Source: Paramecium octaurelia
Lineage: Eukaryota > Ciliophora > Oligohymenophorea > Peniculida > Parameciidae
Reading direction: 5' to 3'
Length of the DNA: 64,000 nt
Assembly: GCA_905182995.1 (NCBI GenBank)
Contig: CAJJDP010000014.1
Span: 646,711 to 710,710, forward strand
Shown: positions 36,000 through 46,850 of the stretch, piece after piece
How the letters are laid out: each line of letters opens with the position of its first letter
Numbering within the stretch: position 1 is the stretch's first letter
Program-made: the position numbers and the translations under genes
The notes under the pieces: generated by a model
What the model saw: only the letters and a program-made list of their open reading frames with translations
The model's database searches: none
Told to the model about the DNA's origin: nothing

Positions 36000-36741
36000 T
36001 TTAAATAAAGTAATTAATATCTTATTTTTAAATCTTAATAATATTATTAAAGCCAATCCAGCCTATATAAATTAAAGATAATGCGTATTTTAATAATATT
36101 ATTAAACATTAGAAATTGCCGGGATTACTAAATTTAAAATACCTGGACCATCATCTTAACAAATTATGTTAATGAATTAAATAAATTCTGCAATTCCTAT
36201 ACTCCAATAAGCACAAATATCTTACTATTAATCATCTTAAATTCATATCCTCTGTGACTATTAATAGAAAAAGAGTTAATTCTTAGGTATATTGCCAATC
36301 AATATAATTACAATGGCATTTGGATCATGATGAAGAGTTAGGACAATACTTCCAGTAATTTATTATTTCTATAGAAATGTTGTAACAAAAAATTTAGAAA
36401 ATGTATAGTTTTGGATTAAATTACTCATTTAATATTATATTTAACAAAGTCGATTCATTTAATTAATATTCAGGTATTGATTTAATAAAAATCCTTAATT
36501 ATTATCTCAAAGAATTTATTGGTATAAAAATGAATAGATCTTATAATCTATATTCAAATAATAAGTTCCACTCAAAAGTATTGAGTATGAAATTCAATAT
36601 TTTTAAGATAAAAATAATACTTTTCCACTATTTTATAAAGATTATAAAATGAGACAAATTACTTCAAAATTTAAGCAACTATAACTCAATAACATAAAAT
36701 CTAGATGCTTTTAAATTCGTAGAATGATTATTATAATAAAC
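36000..36741. other. interval with unresolved open frames
   Basis: About 740 bases. The + strand has a frame from 36166 (54 aa) and another running from about 36263 to 36651 without TGA, including QWHLDHDEELGQYFQQF. They might be exons of one gene, but no convincing intron joins them and the composition is Asn/Tyr/Ile-rich. It may be noncoding. Confidence 0.3.
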
Positions 36742-37209
36742 TCAAACTTCCTAACACATTCCTTCAGTTGGAGTAATTAATTCTTATAGATTATGTGATG
36801 TTTATTGAAAATTAAAGCCTTCTTATTCTCTCTAATTTACAGATTATTATTTTTCATTATGAGATGTATTTCTAATGCTATCATTTTCATTTTCACTATC
36901 AGCATCAAATTAAAATGCAGCCTCCATTTCTTACTGTTTAACTTTTCTTGGCTTCTATTTTTTATTTTTGCTGATTGTAGCAGTAGTCTTAGAAACTTTC
37001 ATTTTAATATTTTACTTCTGATTTGATTTTTCTTTAGAATCAGATTAAACTACTTGATTCGGGAAACTAATTGGATAATCAGAATTTATCTCTCCTTAAC
37101 CTTAATTTTAGATTGTCACAGGTTTGTTTCTAAAATATTTTCTCAAATATAATCCTGCAAAAGTTAGAAGCAAAAAGAGCAAAACGACAATAAATAGAGT
37201 TTACAACAT
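36742..37209 (-). CDS. single-pass (signal-anchor) membrane protein
   Basis: 155 aa, intronless. The first ~24 residues are a hydrophobic helix (TLFIVVLLFLLLTFAGLYL) followed by basic RKYFRNK, which suggests a type III or signal-anchor topology with a cytosolic tail. The remaining ~125 residues are polar. They include a Lys-rich patch (KVSKTTATISKNKKQKPRK), an acidic stretch (FDADSENENDS) and Gln-rich segments. No family recognised. The start at 37209 is the first Met of the hydrophobic segment. Confidence 0.65.
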
Positions 37210-37686
37210 TATTAAAATATTTCAAATAATTTGTTAGCACTAATCTTTCGATGCCCTATTCCAAAGTCAAAGTGATTATATGTACTATGTATTTTACTTA
37301 GTTACAAGCCTCTACTTATCCTATTATCTAAATAGTAATAAACTTTATATTAAGTATTGATTCATTTTTTTGGTTCTCTTGTTAACTAAAATTTCTCATC
37401 TTCATAAGAACAATTATTCAATCCCAAATCAAATTTTATAACATTTACTTTTTGTCTTTTTGAGCTAATTTTAAAATCTTGATTTTATCTTCTTAATTTA
37501 TCTCAGTAATTCATTTTTTCTGTTATTACTTTGGTTAAGCTATGCTGATAAAATAAGGAATATAGTGGATGAGTTTTCTTCTAATATCTTTACCAATTTT
37601 CAAATAGAGTAGATTCATGAGCATTAGAAGTCTGTGTGAATTGTGATTTAAGGAAGATTTGAACGAATAAAGTGATCAGTTATAAA
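37210..37686. other. interval, possible upstream exons of the next gene
   Basis: About 480 bases. From about 37510 a + frame encodes a hydrophobic run followed by SYADKIRNIVDEF and continues through plausible 19-nt and 28-nt introns into the frame of the next gene. No start codon was found for it, so it is recorded only as a possibility. Confidence 0.3.
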
Positions 37687-38101
37687 ATGGATACAATAGT
37701 CTTCTAATTTGATATTTTATGCATACTCATTAAAGGATATCACCAATATTCTCTCTATGAAAAAAATATAGCATTGTAAATTAACCGAGGAAAATAGCAT
37801 TAGAGTATATTTTTTGATTATTGATATGACCAAGATAGAAACTAAGAGAGTGTTATAAATTCTGGTAAAATATTTGAATAGTTGAAATATGTAACAATTC
37901 TAATAAGTATAATATGTAGAATAGATTATATGTTTGAAGATCTAGGGATTTCAATCTGAATCATTTGGCTACCACTAAGATAAATCTAAGTAAAATGAAA
38001 TAAATAGTGTTGAGTAATTTTGTATATATTAATTCCTCTAAACTCTACAGGGAAATTTAGACCTATCAGAAGAAATTAAAATATTTATAGATTCTAAATG
38101 A
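37687..38101 (+). CDS. hypothetical protein, exon structure tentative
   Basis: The model starts MDTIVFQFDILCIL and needs two introns, about 37808-37837 (30 nt) and 37889-37922 (34 nt, at the upper size limit here), to reach the end SEEIKIFIDSK at TGA 38099-38101 (116 aa). The codon count is consistent after splicing, but the introns are atypical and the 5' end may be further upstream. No family recognised. Only 21 bases separate its stop from the sorting nexin start. Confidence 0.35.
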
Positions 38102-38122
38102 TATATATTATTAAAATATTAA

Positions 38123-39470
38123 ATGGACCAATAAACAGAGGAAACTTTGAATTCAGGAATTGAAGTTCAAGTGTGTGATCCCTTGGTAAAGAAGGATGGA
38201 CTTAAGAATTATGTAGTTTACACACTCAAAGGTTAAGATAAAGAGGGCCAATTTTGTGTAGTGCGTCGATTCAATGAATTTGATTGTTTTAGGTAAGTTC
38301 AAATACTATGTAGAATAACTCTTCAAATACGATGGCCTGGATGCTATGTTCCTCCTTTACCTATAAAGAAATCAGTCGTAAGTGTTGTAACCTTATCAAA
38401 AGGGAAATATGGATTAATAGTTCATTGATGAGAGAATGCATTATCTCAATCTCTTTATGGCGAAGATATCAACAATCAATCATTTATGGTATTCTGAAGA
38501 AACTAAGATATTTATAAAAGCGAATGGCGATATTGAAAAAGTAATCATGTATTAATATTCCTCTAGCAATTAGTTTTATTATAAAAACCATCTGCTGGTG
38601 ATATCATCTACAAATATGAAACAGTATTCAATGATTTTTCAGGCAAAGAGATCAATGATCAATTACTCTCTAAAATTGGCAATTTCTCTTTGTTCTTAAA
38701 GAGAATTCAACCATAATTAGAAACTTTTTAATAATAAGCCAAATAACTTGTTCAATCGAGGTAAACGTATTCATCAATATTCAAGGCTACAATGTTAAGA
38801 AAATATGAATCTTTTGTTAGACTATTTAATGCCAGAATATGAAAAGAATTGTTTAACCGAATATGTTGTGAATCCAGAGAATAAACTTGTGTTTGTTTAA
38901 CATAACACAGAGTTATACCAATAATATGTTTTTTAATTTTTAATTATTAGCGAGCAGCCAATGAAAAGAGTGCTTTAGACAATTTTGCATTGTCTATAAA
39001 AATAGAAACCAGAGACATTGATGCTGTGCTTGAAGCTATACTATGCAAAGATAAATATGAGTAGATTAAACAAATCTATATGACTAAATTATGTAGTTTG
39101 AACAATGAGAAAAAAGACATTGAGAATGGCAAAACTACATTCAAATCTTTATTCAATTCAAATAAAGAAGAAATCTTCTAAAAGACTTAGCAATAAATTG
39201 ATAATGTAATACATTTATTACAAATAATCGAAAGATCCAAAAAGAGATTGAACAATTAACCATCTTGTGTGATATGATAACCATAATCCTTGGATATGTA
39301 ATTTTGCCTAGATATAAAGTATTTATTGTATCAACCTATTTAAGCAAGAGAAAGAGAAAAATTATTACTAATTATTAAAACAGATGGCACAACATCAAGT
39401 TCAGAAAGCATAAGCAGAGAGAAATTATTGGTTAGATTTAGATAAGAATCAAATGTTTATGGAGGTTTGA
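38123..39470 (+). CDS. PX-domain sorting nexin (SNX1/2-like, PX-BAR)
   Basis: 390 aa after seven introns (38293-38313, 38378-38402, 38541-38566, 38761-38785, 38928-38950, 39206-39234, 39319-39344). The PX domain (about 12-125) includes VCDPLVKKDGLKNYVVYTL, VVRRFNEFDCFR and RWPGCYVPPLPIKK; the RRF arginine and the Pro-rich loop bind phosphatidylinositol 3-phosphate. The remaining ~240 residues are helical and charged, ending QKAQAERNYWLDLDKNQMF, as expected for a BAR domain of an endosomal SNX. Such proteins sense curved endosomal membrane and work with retromer. The first intron is 21 nt. Confidence 0.9.
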
Positions 39471-39770
39471 AATTGATATATAACATAACAAATATTAAAT
39501 AAGAATCTTTGGAGTTAAAATTCATAAAATCTTAGATTGATTTATATTCTATAAGTTATAATGAAGAGAGCACTCGTTTAGGCAATTCTATCAAATATAA
39601 AGGTAATAGCAAAAGATCTCTTTTTATTAAGGAATAAAAATCTCACTAATTTAAATGTTTCACTTAATAGAAATATCTTCGACTCATGCTTTTTTTGTAA
39701 AATCCTCGTCTTCTTGTTTAGAATTCATTTAATATTCATAATATTATATGTGGATATCACGTTTAAAATA
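39471..39770. other. interval, nothing resolved
   Basis: 300 bases between the SNX end and the 3' end of a minus-strand gene. A minus frame begins MNSKQEDEDFTKK near 39731 but meets TGA within 15 codons. Other pieces in the next frame look partly protein-like. No consistent model. Confidence 0.35.
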
Positions 39771-40516
39771 TCAATTACTATTTTTTCCATCTTTTACTTT
39801 TACTCTGATATCATTATTTATGATTTGCTTCAAACATTCAATAGCCCAGCTAAAATTTCCTTCTGATATGTATTTTGTAAAATTTTCAACTAATTTTTTT
39901 TTATCGGACTCATCCTTAACTATCAATGGTTCATACTTTTGCTAATTAATATTGAAAATTTAAATACTTAAGAAGCAGGCATATTGGGAATTTGTTATGG
40001 GAATTTGTTTATGGGAAACTAGGGATTAGCTTACATTCCTCCTCCAAAAGGGTTATTCTAAGGTTGAGGAAAAATTGGCTTATTATTATTAATATCAGTC
40101 TTTGGGAAGGGCACAGGTTGAGGCTTTTATAAGTTTGGTTGATTTTAGGGATTCTAAACAAAGGGTTGCGGAGGTTAAAATTATATTGGTTTATTACCAG
40201 GGATATTAGGTTATGGAATAGCAGATTAAGCCTACTAATTTGGTATTAGTGGAGGGTTCTATTATTATAATTTATTCTGGGGATTAAATGCTGTTTAGGG
40301 TGGTTTTGGTTGTAGGTTTGGTGTTTGATTTGGTGTTTGGTTTGGTGGTTGGTTTTGGGTTGGTTGGAATGGAATGCTTCCAAATGTGTTTATTGCAGGT
40401 TGAGTTGTAGGCTATGGAAGTTATCCGAATTGTTGGGCTTAAAACTATTTTTGTGGTTGTTAAACCTTTGAAGGTGGGAATGAGACTCCTTCTTGCTAAT
40501 TCTATTATTGATTCAT
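39771..40516 (-). CDS. Pro/Gln/Asn-rich low-complexity protein with short helical C-terminus
   Basis: 239 aa after one 26-nt intron (39942-39967). Residues 1-185 are almost entirely Pro, Gln, Asn and Phe, with tandem PNQTPNQT-type units (the GGTTTGGTGTTTG repeats at about 40315-40375 on the + strand). There is one EH-domain-type tripeptide NPF (NNPFGGG). The last ~55 residues form a charged helical segment (LVENFTKYISEGNFSWAIECLKQII). This build, a disordered P/Q domain plus a short helical end, is seen in endocytic adaptors and COPII/Sec31-type proteins, but I cannot name it. Confidence 0.65.
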
Positions 40517-40588
40517 ATTAAAAATATTAATTTTTTTTATTAGTAAGAGCACTTTAATATATATAATAATAATATAAATAATATTACA

Positions 40589-41739
40589 ATGAGACCCAAA
40601 CCCAAGAATAATAAGGAGTAGGCAAATGTGGAGGAATAATAACCTTAACACGTAATAAAGGAGGAGAAGCCTATTAGTGATAAATATTAGGTGAAATACA
40701 ATTCAAAAACTCAATTGAGGTTAGATGAGAAGGAGAGTTTCGTATTAGGAGTGCCAGGAACTAAAATATATAGTGTGAAATGGGATGCTGAAGATAAATA
40801 CATAGCTTGTGCTTGTGAAAATGGGACAGTTCGAATTTTCAATGTCAGGAAAAGGTAACTGTCTTATTTGATAAATTCTCTTGTGCCCAACGTTCCATTT
40901 TCATATGTGAAATGGAGACCTCAAGCTCAGCAATTTAAGACTAGAAATATCTTTGTAACTGGAAATACAAAGGGTGAAGTGCAACATTGGCATATGACAA
41001 GTGGGAAGTGTTTGGGAACAATGAAGGAGGACAACTCTGATATCTATTGTATAGATTACAATTAAGATGCAACAAAATTGGCAGTATGTGGATTGAATCC
41101 TATCATTCGTATACATGATGAAGAGAAAAGAGTTGTTGATGTTAGATTAGGAGTAGAATAAACATAGCCTCCAGGTCATAATAACAGAGGTATGAATAAA
41201 TGTTATATACAGTTTATTGTGTTAAATTTCATCCTCAAAATCCTAATATGTTGATATCAGGTGGTTGGGATTACAGAGTTTTAATCTGGGATATTAGATA
41301 AAAGAAGCCAGAAGCCAATTAGATTTATGGTCCATTGATTTGTGGTGATGGTATAGACATGAGAGAGTCTTTTGATGGGTAACAATTGTTAACAGCATCG
41401 TGGTCACAAGAGAAACAGTTGCAAACGTGGGATCTTAGAACTTGTAAACTGATTTGTAATTTCGATTGGAATTCTCAAATAAAGGTTAGTAATCAGCCGT
41501 GCTAATTGTACAGTGGGTAATTCTCAAGATAGTTTGATAATCAATTAACTTTGGCTGGAGGATCAGGTGAGAATGAAGTGAGAATCTTTGATTCACAAGA
41601 TTTTGACAATGCTTAAATATGTATTCATGATCTTTGCAGAGAAGTCAATACTGTGGATTGGGCACACAAGGATTCTAGATTTGCATTCTCAGGTGGTGAC
41701 GGATACTTGAGAATATTTGAAATATAATAAATAAATTGA
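40589..41739 (+). CDS. WD40-repeat protein
   Basis: 375 aa after a 23-nt intron (41190-41212). The N-terminal ~40 residues are Lys/Gln-rich. Then come about six WD40 blades, with repeat endings such as ENGTVRIFN, GEVQHWHM, PIIRIHD, DYRVLIWDI, KQLQTWDL, NEVRIFD and GYLRIFEI. A beta-propeller scaffold for protein complexes. Nothing points to a particular complex. It starts 72 bases from the divergent Pro/Gln-rich gene and ends only a few bases before the phosphodiesterase gene. Confidence 0.85.
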
Positions 41740-41743
41740 ATTA

Positions 41744-44646
41744 ATGTAAGAACGGTTTATGAGGGCTATTCAAGAGTTGGATACCCTTTTAAGAGAAACT
41801 GAAACCGGCAAGATTAAACTTAGTCTTACTCTTAAGGATCTAGCATAATTGCATCACTTACAGTCCAGACTTCAGGAGTGTAAGTTTCTCAATTCAATCT
41901 ATTCAGAGGAAAGCAGAATCAAGTAACTAATTGACAATTCATATTAAGATAATACCTAAGCAGAGCAGTGACGGTTAATCTTTAAATCTAAGAAGAATTG
42001 TGTTCGATTATAGAGACAAAAATGGAATCTATTACAGTATCTCATTTAATAATAATCAAGTCTAACTTCAATCATTTGGATAAGTTGATTCTCTACATCT
42101 TGAATTAAACTATGAATAAAACAACCATGAAGAATGTACTAAGACAAATTAGCAATATTATTTTGGGTAGCAATAATTTCACTTTGCTCCGATTTTAAGA
42201 AAAATCTGTAGAAAGTGTCTCTACTGACGAATTTATTGAGGTAAACTAATCTTCTCAAAATAGTAATAATTAACAGAACAATAGAAATTACAGCTTTACT
42301 AATAATTCCGTGGGGATCAACTTGAAATCATCACTTTCTAACCCACTGGGCAATTACAATAGATATTCAAATGCAGTTCTTTACAGGTTATCAGAGTGCC
42401 ATAAAAATTGAATGCTTAAACCCATTCTTCACTCATCATATACGAAGCTTAACAATAGGCCAAATTGCCATAATCCAAACCTCATCAAATTAAACTCATA
42501 TGCGATCAACTTATTACTATAGGTTATGACTACTTAAATGAGAATTACCAGTAATCATTTCTGCTCACTATAATTTAGTAAAGATGACTTAATCAATTCA
42601 GTCAGAGCCATTGGCTAATTTTTAATTAAAAATGCTCCAATCTTATTTTAGGAATGCATTAGAAATGAAATCGAAAGAATACTCAACACCAAATGGTAAC
42701 ACTTTAATATTATTTAAAGTGAAATTATTTAATCAACCAAACACTCAAAAGACACTAGTTTCGCAATTTTAGAAAACCAAACCAAGTGTTTTATTCCAGT
42801 TATGTCCAATCATGTCGTTTAATTCTATTTGCATATGGAGAATGTCTCCTTGGATATAATCACTTTTGCAGATTTTGTATTTATCCATCTCATCTAAATT
42901 AGATGTCATAACTGTGGTAACATTTTAAGCATTCCTTAAGAGAATTAAAGGATAAAGAATTTCTCTATTAAATCATTGAAGTAAGTACACCAACCAAATT
43001 AGTAATTGCTTCTGATCTACATCTAAATATTATTTATTAGAGTGGTTCTGTTCCATCTTCATGGAATTTCTTGGATCTTAGCAATTAATTAATTGATTGT
43101 TACCAAAATCTAACGGAAATCAAAATGGAAGAAATCTACAAAACGATGTTACTTTCATCCTTAGAAGAAGTTTAAAAGAGTAAAAAAGGTGCAATCGATG
43201 CTGGTTAAATCATTTATCATGATAAATATGTTGATATAGCAATCTACGTAAAAAAAGACGAGAAAAATGAAATTAATTAGTTCTTTATTGTTTTTGATCA
43301 ACCTAAAAAAAGATTCGAATCACAACGACAATCTAAAAGTGAAATAAAAGTTTCAGAAACTCTTGCAAGCTTGAAATAGGAGAAAATCGAGAAAGCATGC
43401 TTGGTTTTACAAGAGTCATTAAATCTGAATCTATAAACTGATGAGATTATTGATATGCTCAAAGAACATGCATTGATGACAATTATTGAACAAAAAGAAT
43501 AAATTACTGAAGACATCAGATAAACTTACGTTTTAGAATATTACAGAAACTCTGAATAAGTGTAAACCTATCGTAGAACAATAAGCGAACCAGATACTCC
43601 ATTCGCAACTAAAACTTTGATTCAAGAACAATAATTGACTAATGCGAAAAGTATTAAAGTATCTAAATAAACATAGAAATGGAATTATTTTAATTAAGAC
43701 CTGATGATTTAGAAAATTTGGGCAATTGGTGTTTTGATATCACAGTTTAGAAAGATTAAATAAAACATTATACTTGGGCATTGTTTCATTTATTAAACTA
43801 CTTTGATAAATACCAGATGTATAAGGAAACATTTTTTCAATTTTTAGTTGCAATAGAAGAGAGATACAACAGTCGTCGCAACCCTTTTCATAATTTTGAG
43901 CATGGGTTTACTGTGGCTCATGCATGCTATTATATGATCAAGAATAAACTATTAGATGAATATTTAGATTAAACTGAATAGTTTGCAGCTATTTTATCTT
44001 CATTATGCCATGACATCGATCATACAGGTAGAACAAATGGATTCGAAGTTGCAAGAATGTCTAAATTGGCAGTTCGGTACAATGATGAAAGTGTGTTGGA
44101 GAATCACCATGCAGCAATGACCTTTAAGATTATGCAGAGAGAGAAATATAATATTCTATCCAATCTCTCTCAAGAGCAATTCCAAAAAGTGAGGAGATTT
44201 ATGGTTTCCAATATCTTAGCAACAGATATGAAAAAACACTTCGATTTAGTGTCATCATTTGAAATTAAGTATAAAAATGGAGAAATGAATATCGTCAATA
44301 TGGAAACTAAAAGAGTGTTATCAGGTTTAATTGTTCACACTTGTGATTTGACTTAGCCAACAAAGAGATTTGAAATTACTAAGAAATGGTCTATACGAAT
44401 ATAGAATGAGTTCGATAATCAAGTGGAAGAAGAGAGATTATTAGGATTGCCAGTTACTTAACATTTAGTATGCTAAAATTTACCAAAATAAGAATTGTCA
44501 TTTATCAGAGTATTTGATTAATTATAACTTAGAATATCATCTAACCACTTTATGTATTAACATCCTCAATTTTAAATAACGGATTGTCAGTTGCCTTGAA
44601 ATGTTTAGAGGAGAATGAAAAAGAATGGACAAAACTACTGAATTGA
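41744..44646 (+). CDS. GAF-domain 3',5'-cyclic nucleotide phosphodiesterase
   Basis: About 909-917 aa. Introns used: about 41920-41945, 42374-42392 (19 nt), 42522-42550, optionally 42695-42718 (24 nt, in-frame), about 42871-42896, about 43653-43678 and 44502-44524. The N-terminal half is helical and then has GAF-like segments (around SLQFSKDDLINSVRAIGQF and DTSFAILENQTKCFIPV). The C-terminal third is the class I PDE catalytic domain: NPFHNFEHGFTVAHA, LCHDIDHTGRTN (metal-binding HD motif), ENHHAAMTF and GLIVHTCDLT. It hydrolyses cAMP and/or cGMP, which control ciliary beat in Paramecium. GAF domains usually bind cyclic nucleotide. The start could instead be the Met at 41759. Confidence 0.92.
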
Positions 44647-44942
44647 AAACAGAATATTGAATTAATTGATTTAATAATAATTATGTTTTATAGTTATGAA
44701 GAGCTATATCTATAAGTCATCTCTCTTTTGGTTATTGTAATTATGATGATAAATCATGATAATATATATATAATAAAAAAATAAAATTAGTAATGTAAAC
44801 TATTCATATAGCTTTATATGAGTATCTAGGAACAAATCCATTAAAATGACATATATAAGCTAAACTAATTTAATAAATTAAATTCTGTTAGAGAGTAAGT
44901 GAAATAAGTCAATATATTTATTGTAATGATTATAATACATAA

Positions 44943-46808
44943 TCAGATTAGTTTTTATTTTGAGAAATTAATTTGGATGGGTTTACCATCTAATTCCAGT
45001 CCATTATTTTTCACTAAAACTGTTAAAGCAATTTCAGTGCTAGCAAATTTGAGAATGGCCATGTATTTCATTGCATTAGTGATGATTTTGGATTATTTGA
45101 TGATTCCATACTCTTGTAAATACTATTAGAGTATATTCAATTAACAAGAATTCTTAGTCAAATTAGACACTTAGATAGTGTCACATGGAGGTGCTAGAGT
45201 GTAAGTACTATCAGGTTTAATTCGATGAGTTTCTTCTCCTCCCTAAAAGTACTCCTCTTAAGCTTTAAGATCTTAAGTGTACTCACCCGGCTTGCTCGGT
45301 TAGGTTTTTAAAGATATTTCATCGTAATTTGAAAAGAATATCTTTTTTAAATATTGTAAGATACTTTGATTGATTGTCCATAGAACATGATATCATTGAG
45401 AGATTCCTTTGCGATAGCTGCATAATCATATGTCATATATTGTATTAAAGCACTTGATCTTTCCTTCAAATAGATCATTTTATCAATATTGCCATATATA
45501 CTAAATAAATTGTAGAGCATTTGGGAAGTAACCACTTTTTTGTCGAACCATCTAGCATAAATGACCTTTGATCTCTTGGCTTCTAAGTTATTTTAAATGA
45601 AATTAATACATTGAAGTGATTTAGAATTATCATCTAAGTTATCAGCACTAGATTACATCTTTTCAAATTGTTATCTTTCTACTTATTGTAAGGTCATACT
45701 CTTGGAGACTGGCATTTTAATCATTTTATTTCTGTATTGATCCTAATCTTATCTCTAGAGTGGTTAAGATAATGGTTATGAAATTTATTAAACAATTTAG
45801 GTTTGTTATTATGGTTTTTCAAAAGCTGATTGAAAATTGGAGAATTGATTCTTGGTTTCTGTGTTAGATTCGAAGTACTTCAGAAATTCATTATGTTAAT
45901 CTTCATCATCTTCATCTTCAATTTCTTCAGATCCGACAATCTCTTCATCTGATTCTTTCAGACATAAGTCTTAAAACTTTAAGTCATCTTCCTGGCAATT
46001 GTCAAGAGTTTCAATATTATTGTTATCTTAATAGCTTTACAAAAATTCTATTTGATCATTTTTGTTCTATTGTTCAGCTGGCAATGTTAATTTTTTTCTG
46101 TTTGATTATTTTTATTAAACATTTATTGATTGGGGGTCCTCAGATTTATTGACACCTTGTAGAAAATTTTGATATTGATCAGTTAAGTGTTAGAAATTGG
46201 TTTAGTATTCAAAGATCTAGTTAAGCAATTGCTACTATTTTTCAATTTGAGATTAGAGATCAATGGATGAAACTGTAGCAATAGAAAATCCTTCAGCACT
46301 TACTAATTGCAGTTATCCCATAACTGAATTGATTTGTTGAATTTATTAAGACATTTAATGCTAAAATTGCATTTGCGACTACAACAACTGAATAGGCATC
46401 TATTACTATGGTGTTTAAGAGGCTGGCTACTGTGATTTCCTTAATTATGTGTAATCTATGGTAAATTAAAGGCAATACCAACTCCACCAGTGTTGTTCTC
46501 TTGGAATGTGATATAAGTTAGTTTGCTAGCATACACATTCATTGGCAATTAGGGATCATCGCAGAACAATTTATCATTCATGATCTATCTGGCTTTGTTG
46601 GCAGATTCAGGAAATTCGAATTCAACAAATGTCTTCCAAGTTAATGATCTCTCAAAAATTAGCATCTAAATTGTAGTAAGATGGAGATATTTACTCGTTG
46701 GATTGTTCCAAATTGACTAAATACCTTATAGTATTTATCATGTCCTAGAGTCTTATTTGCTTTGTTTGTGATCACTACCAAAATCACATTAGTTGTGTCT
46801 TAATTCAT
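44943..46808 (-). CDS. PTB/hnRNP L-like RNA-binding protein with RRM domains
   Basis: 596 aa after introns at 46666-46694, 46456-46478 and 45342-45364. It has an N-terminal RRM (about 5-90, VILVVITNKA as the first strand), a long Gln-rich linker (about 95-395) containing a very acidic patch (EEIEDEDDEDQ), and then two RRMs. These are about 398-475 (VIYARWFDKKVVTSQMLYNL, SSALIQYMTYDYAAI) and about 515-596 (DTIQVSNLTKNSC, YMAILKFASTEIAL, ELDGKPIQINFSK). The C-terminal pair resembles RRM3-RRM4 of polypyrimidine-tract-binding proteins, in which 'SALIQ' and 'MALLQ' replace aromatic RNP1 residues. Likely role: pyrimidine-rich RNA binding in splicing or mRNA localisation. Confidence 0.85.
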
Positions 46809-46850
46809 TAATTAATTATTAAATTCTTAATACGATATTCATAAATAGTT

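Noticed and set aside
44926-45227. A + strand frame of about 100 codons (MIIIHNQISFYFEK...)
   Set aside because: The opposite strand in the same place encodes the last RRM of the PTB-like protein, with clear RNP motifs and a matching stop.
46293-46487. Minus-strand frame starting MELVLPLIYHRL
   Set aside because: It arises from reading through the 23-nt intron of the PTB-like gene in the wrong frame.
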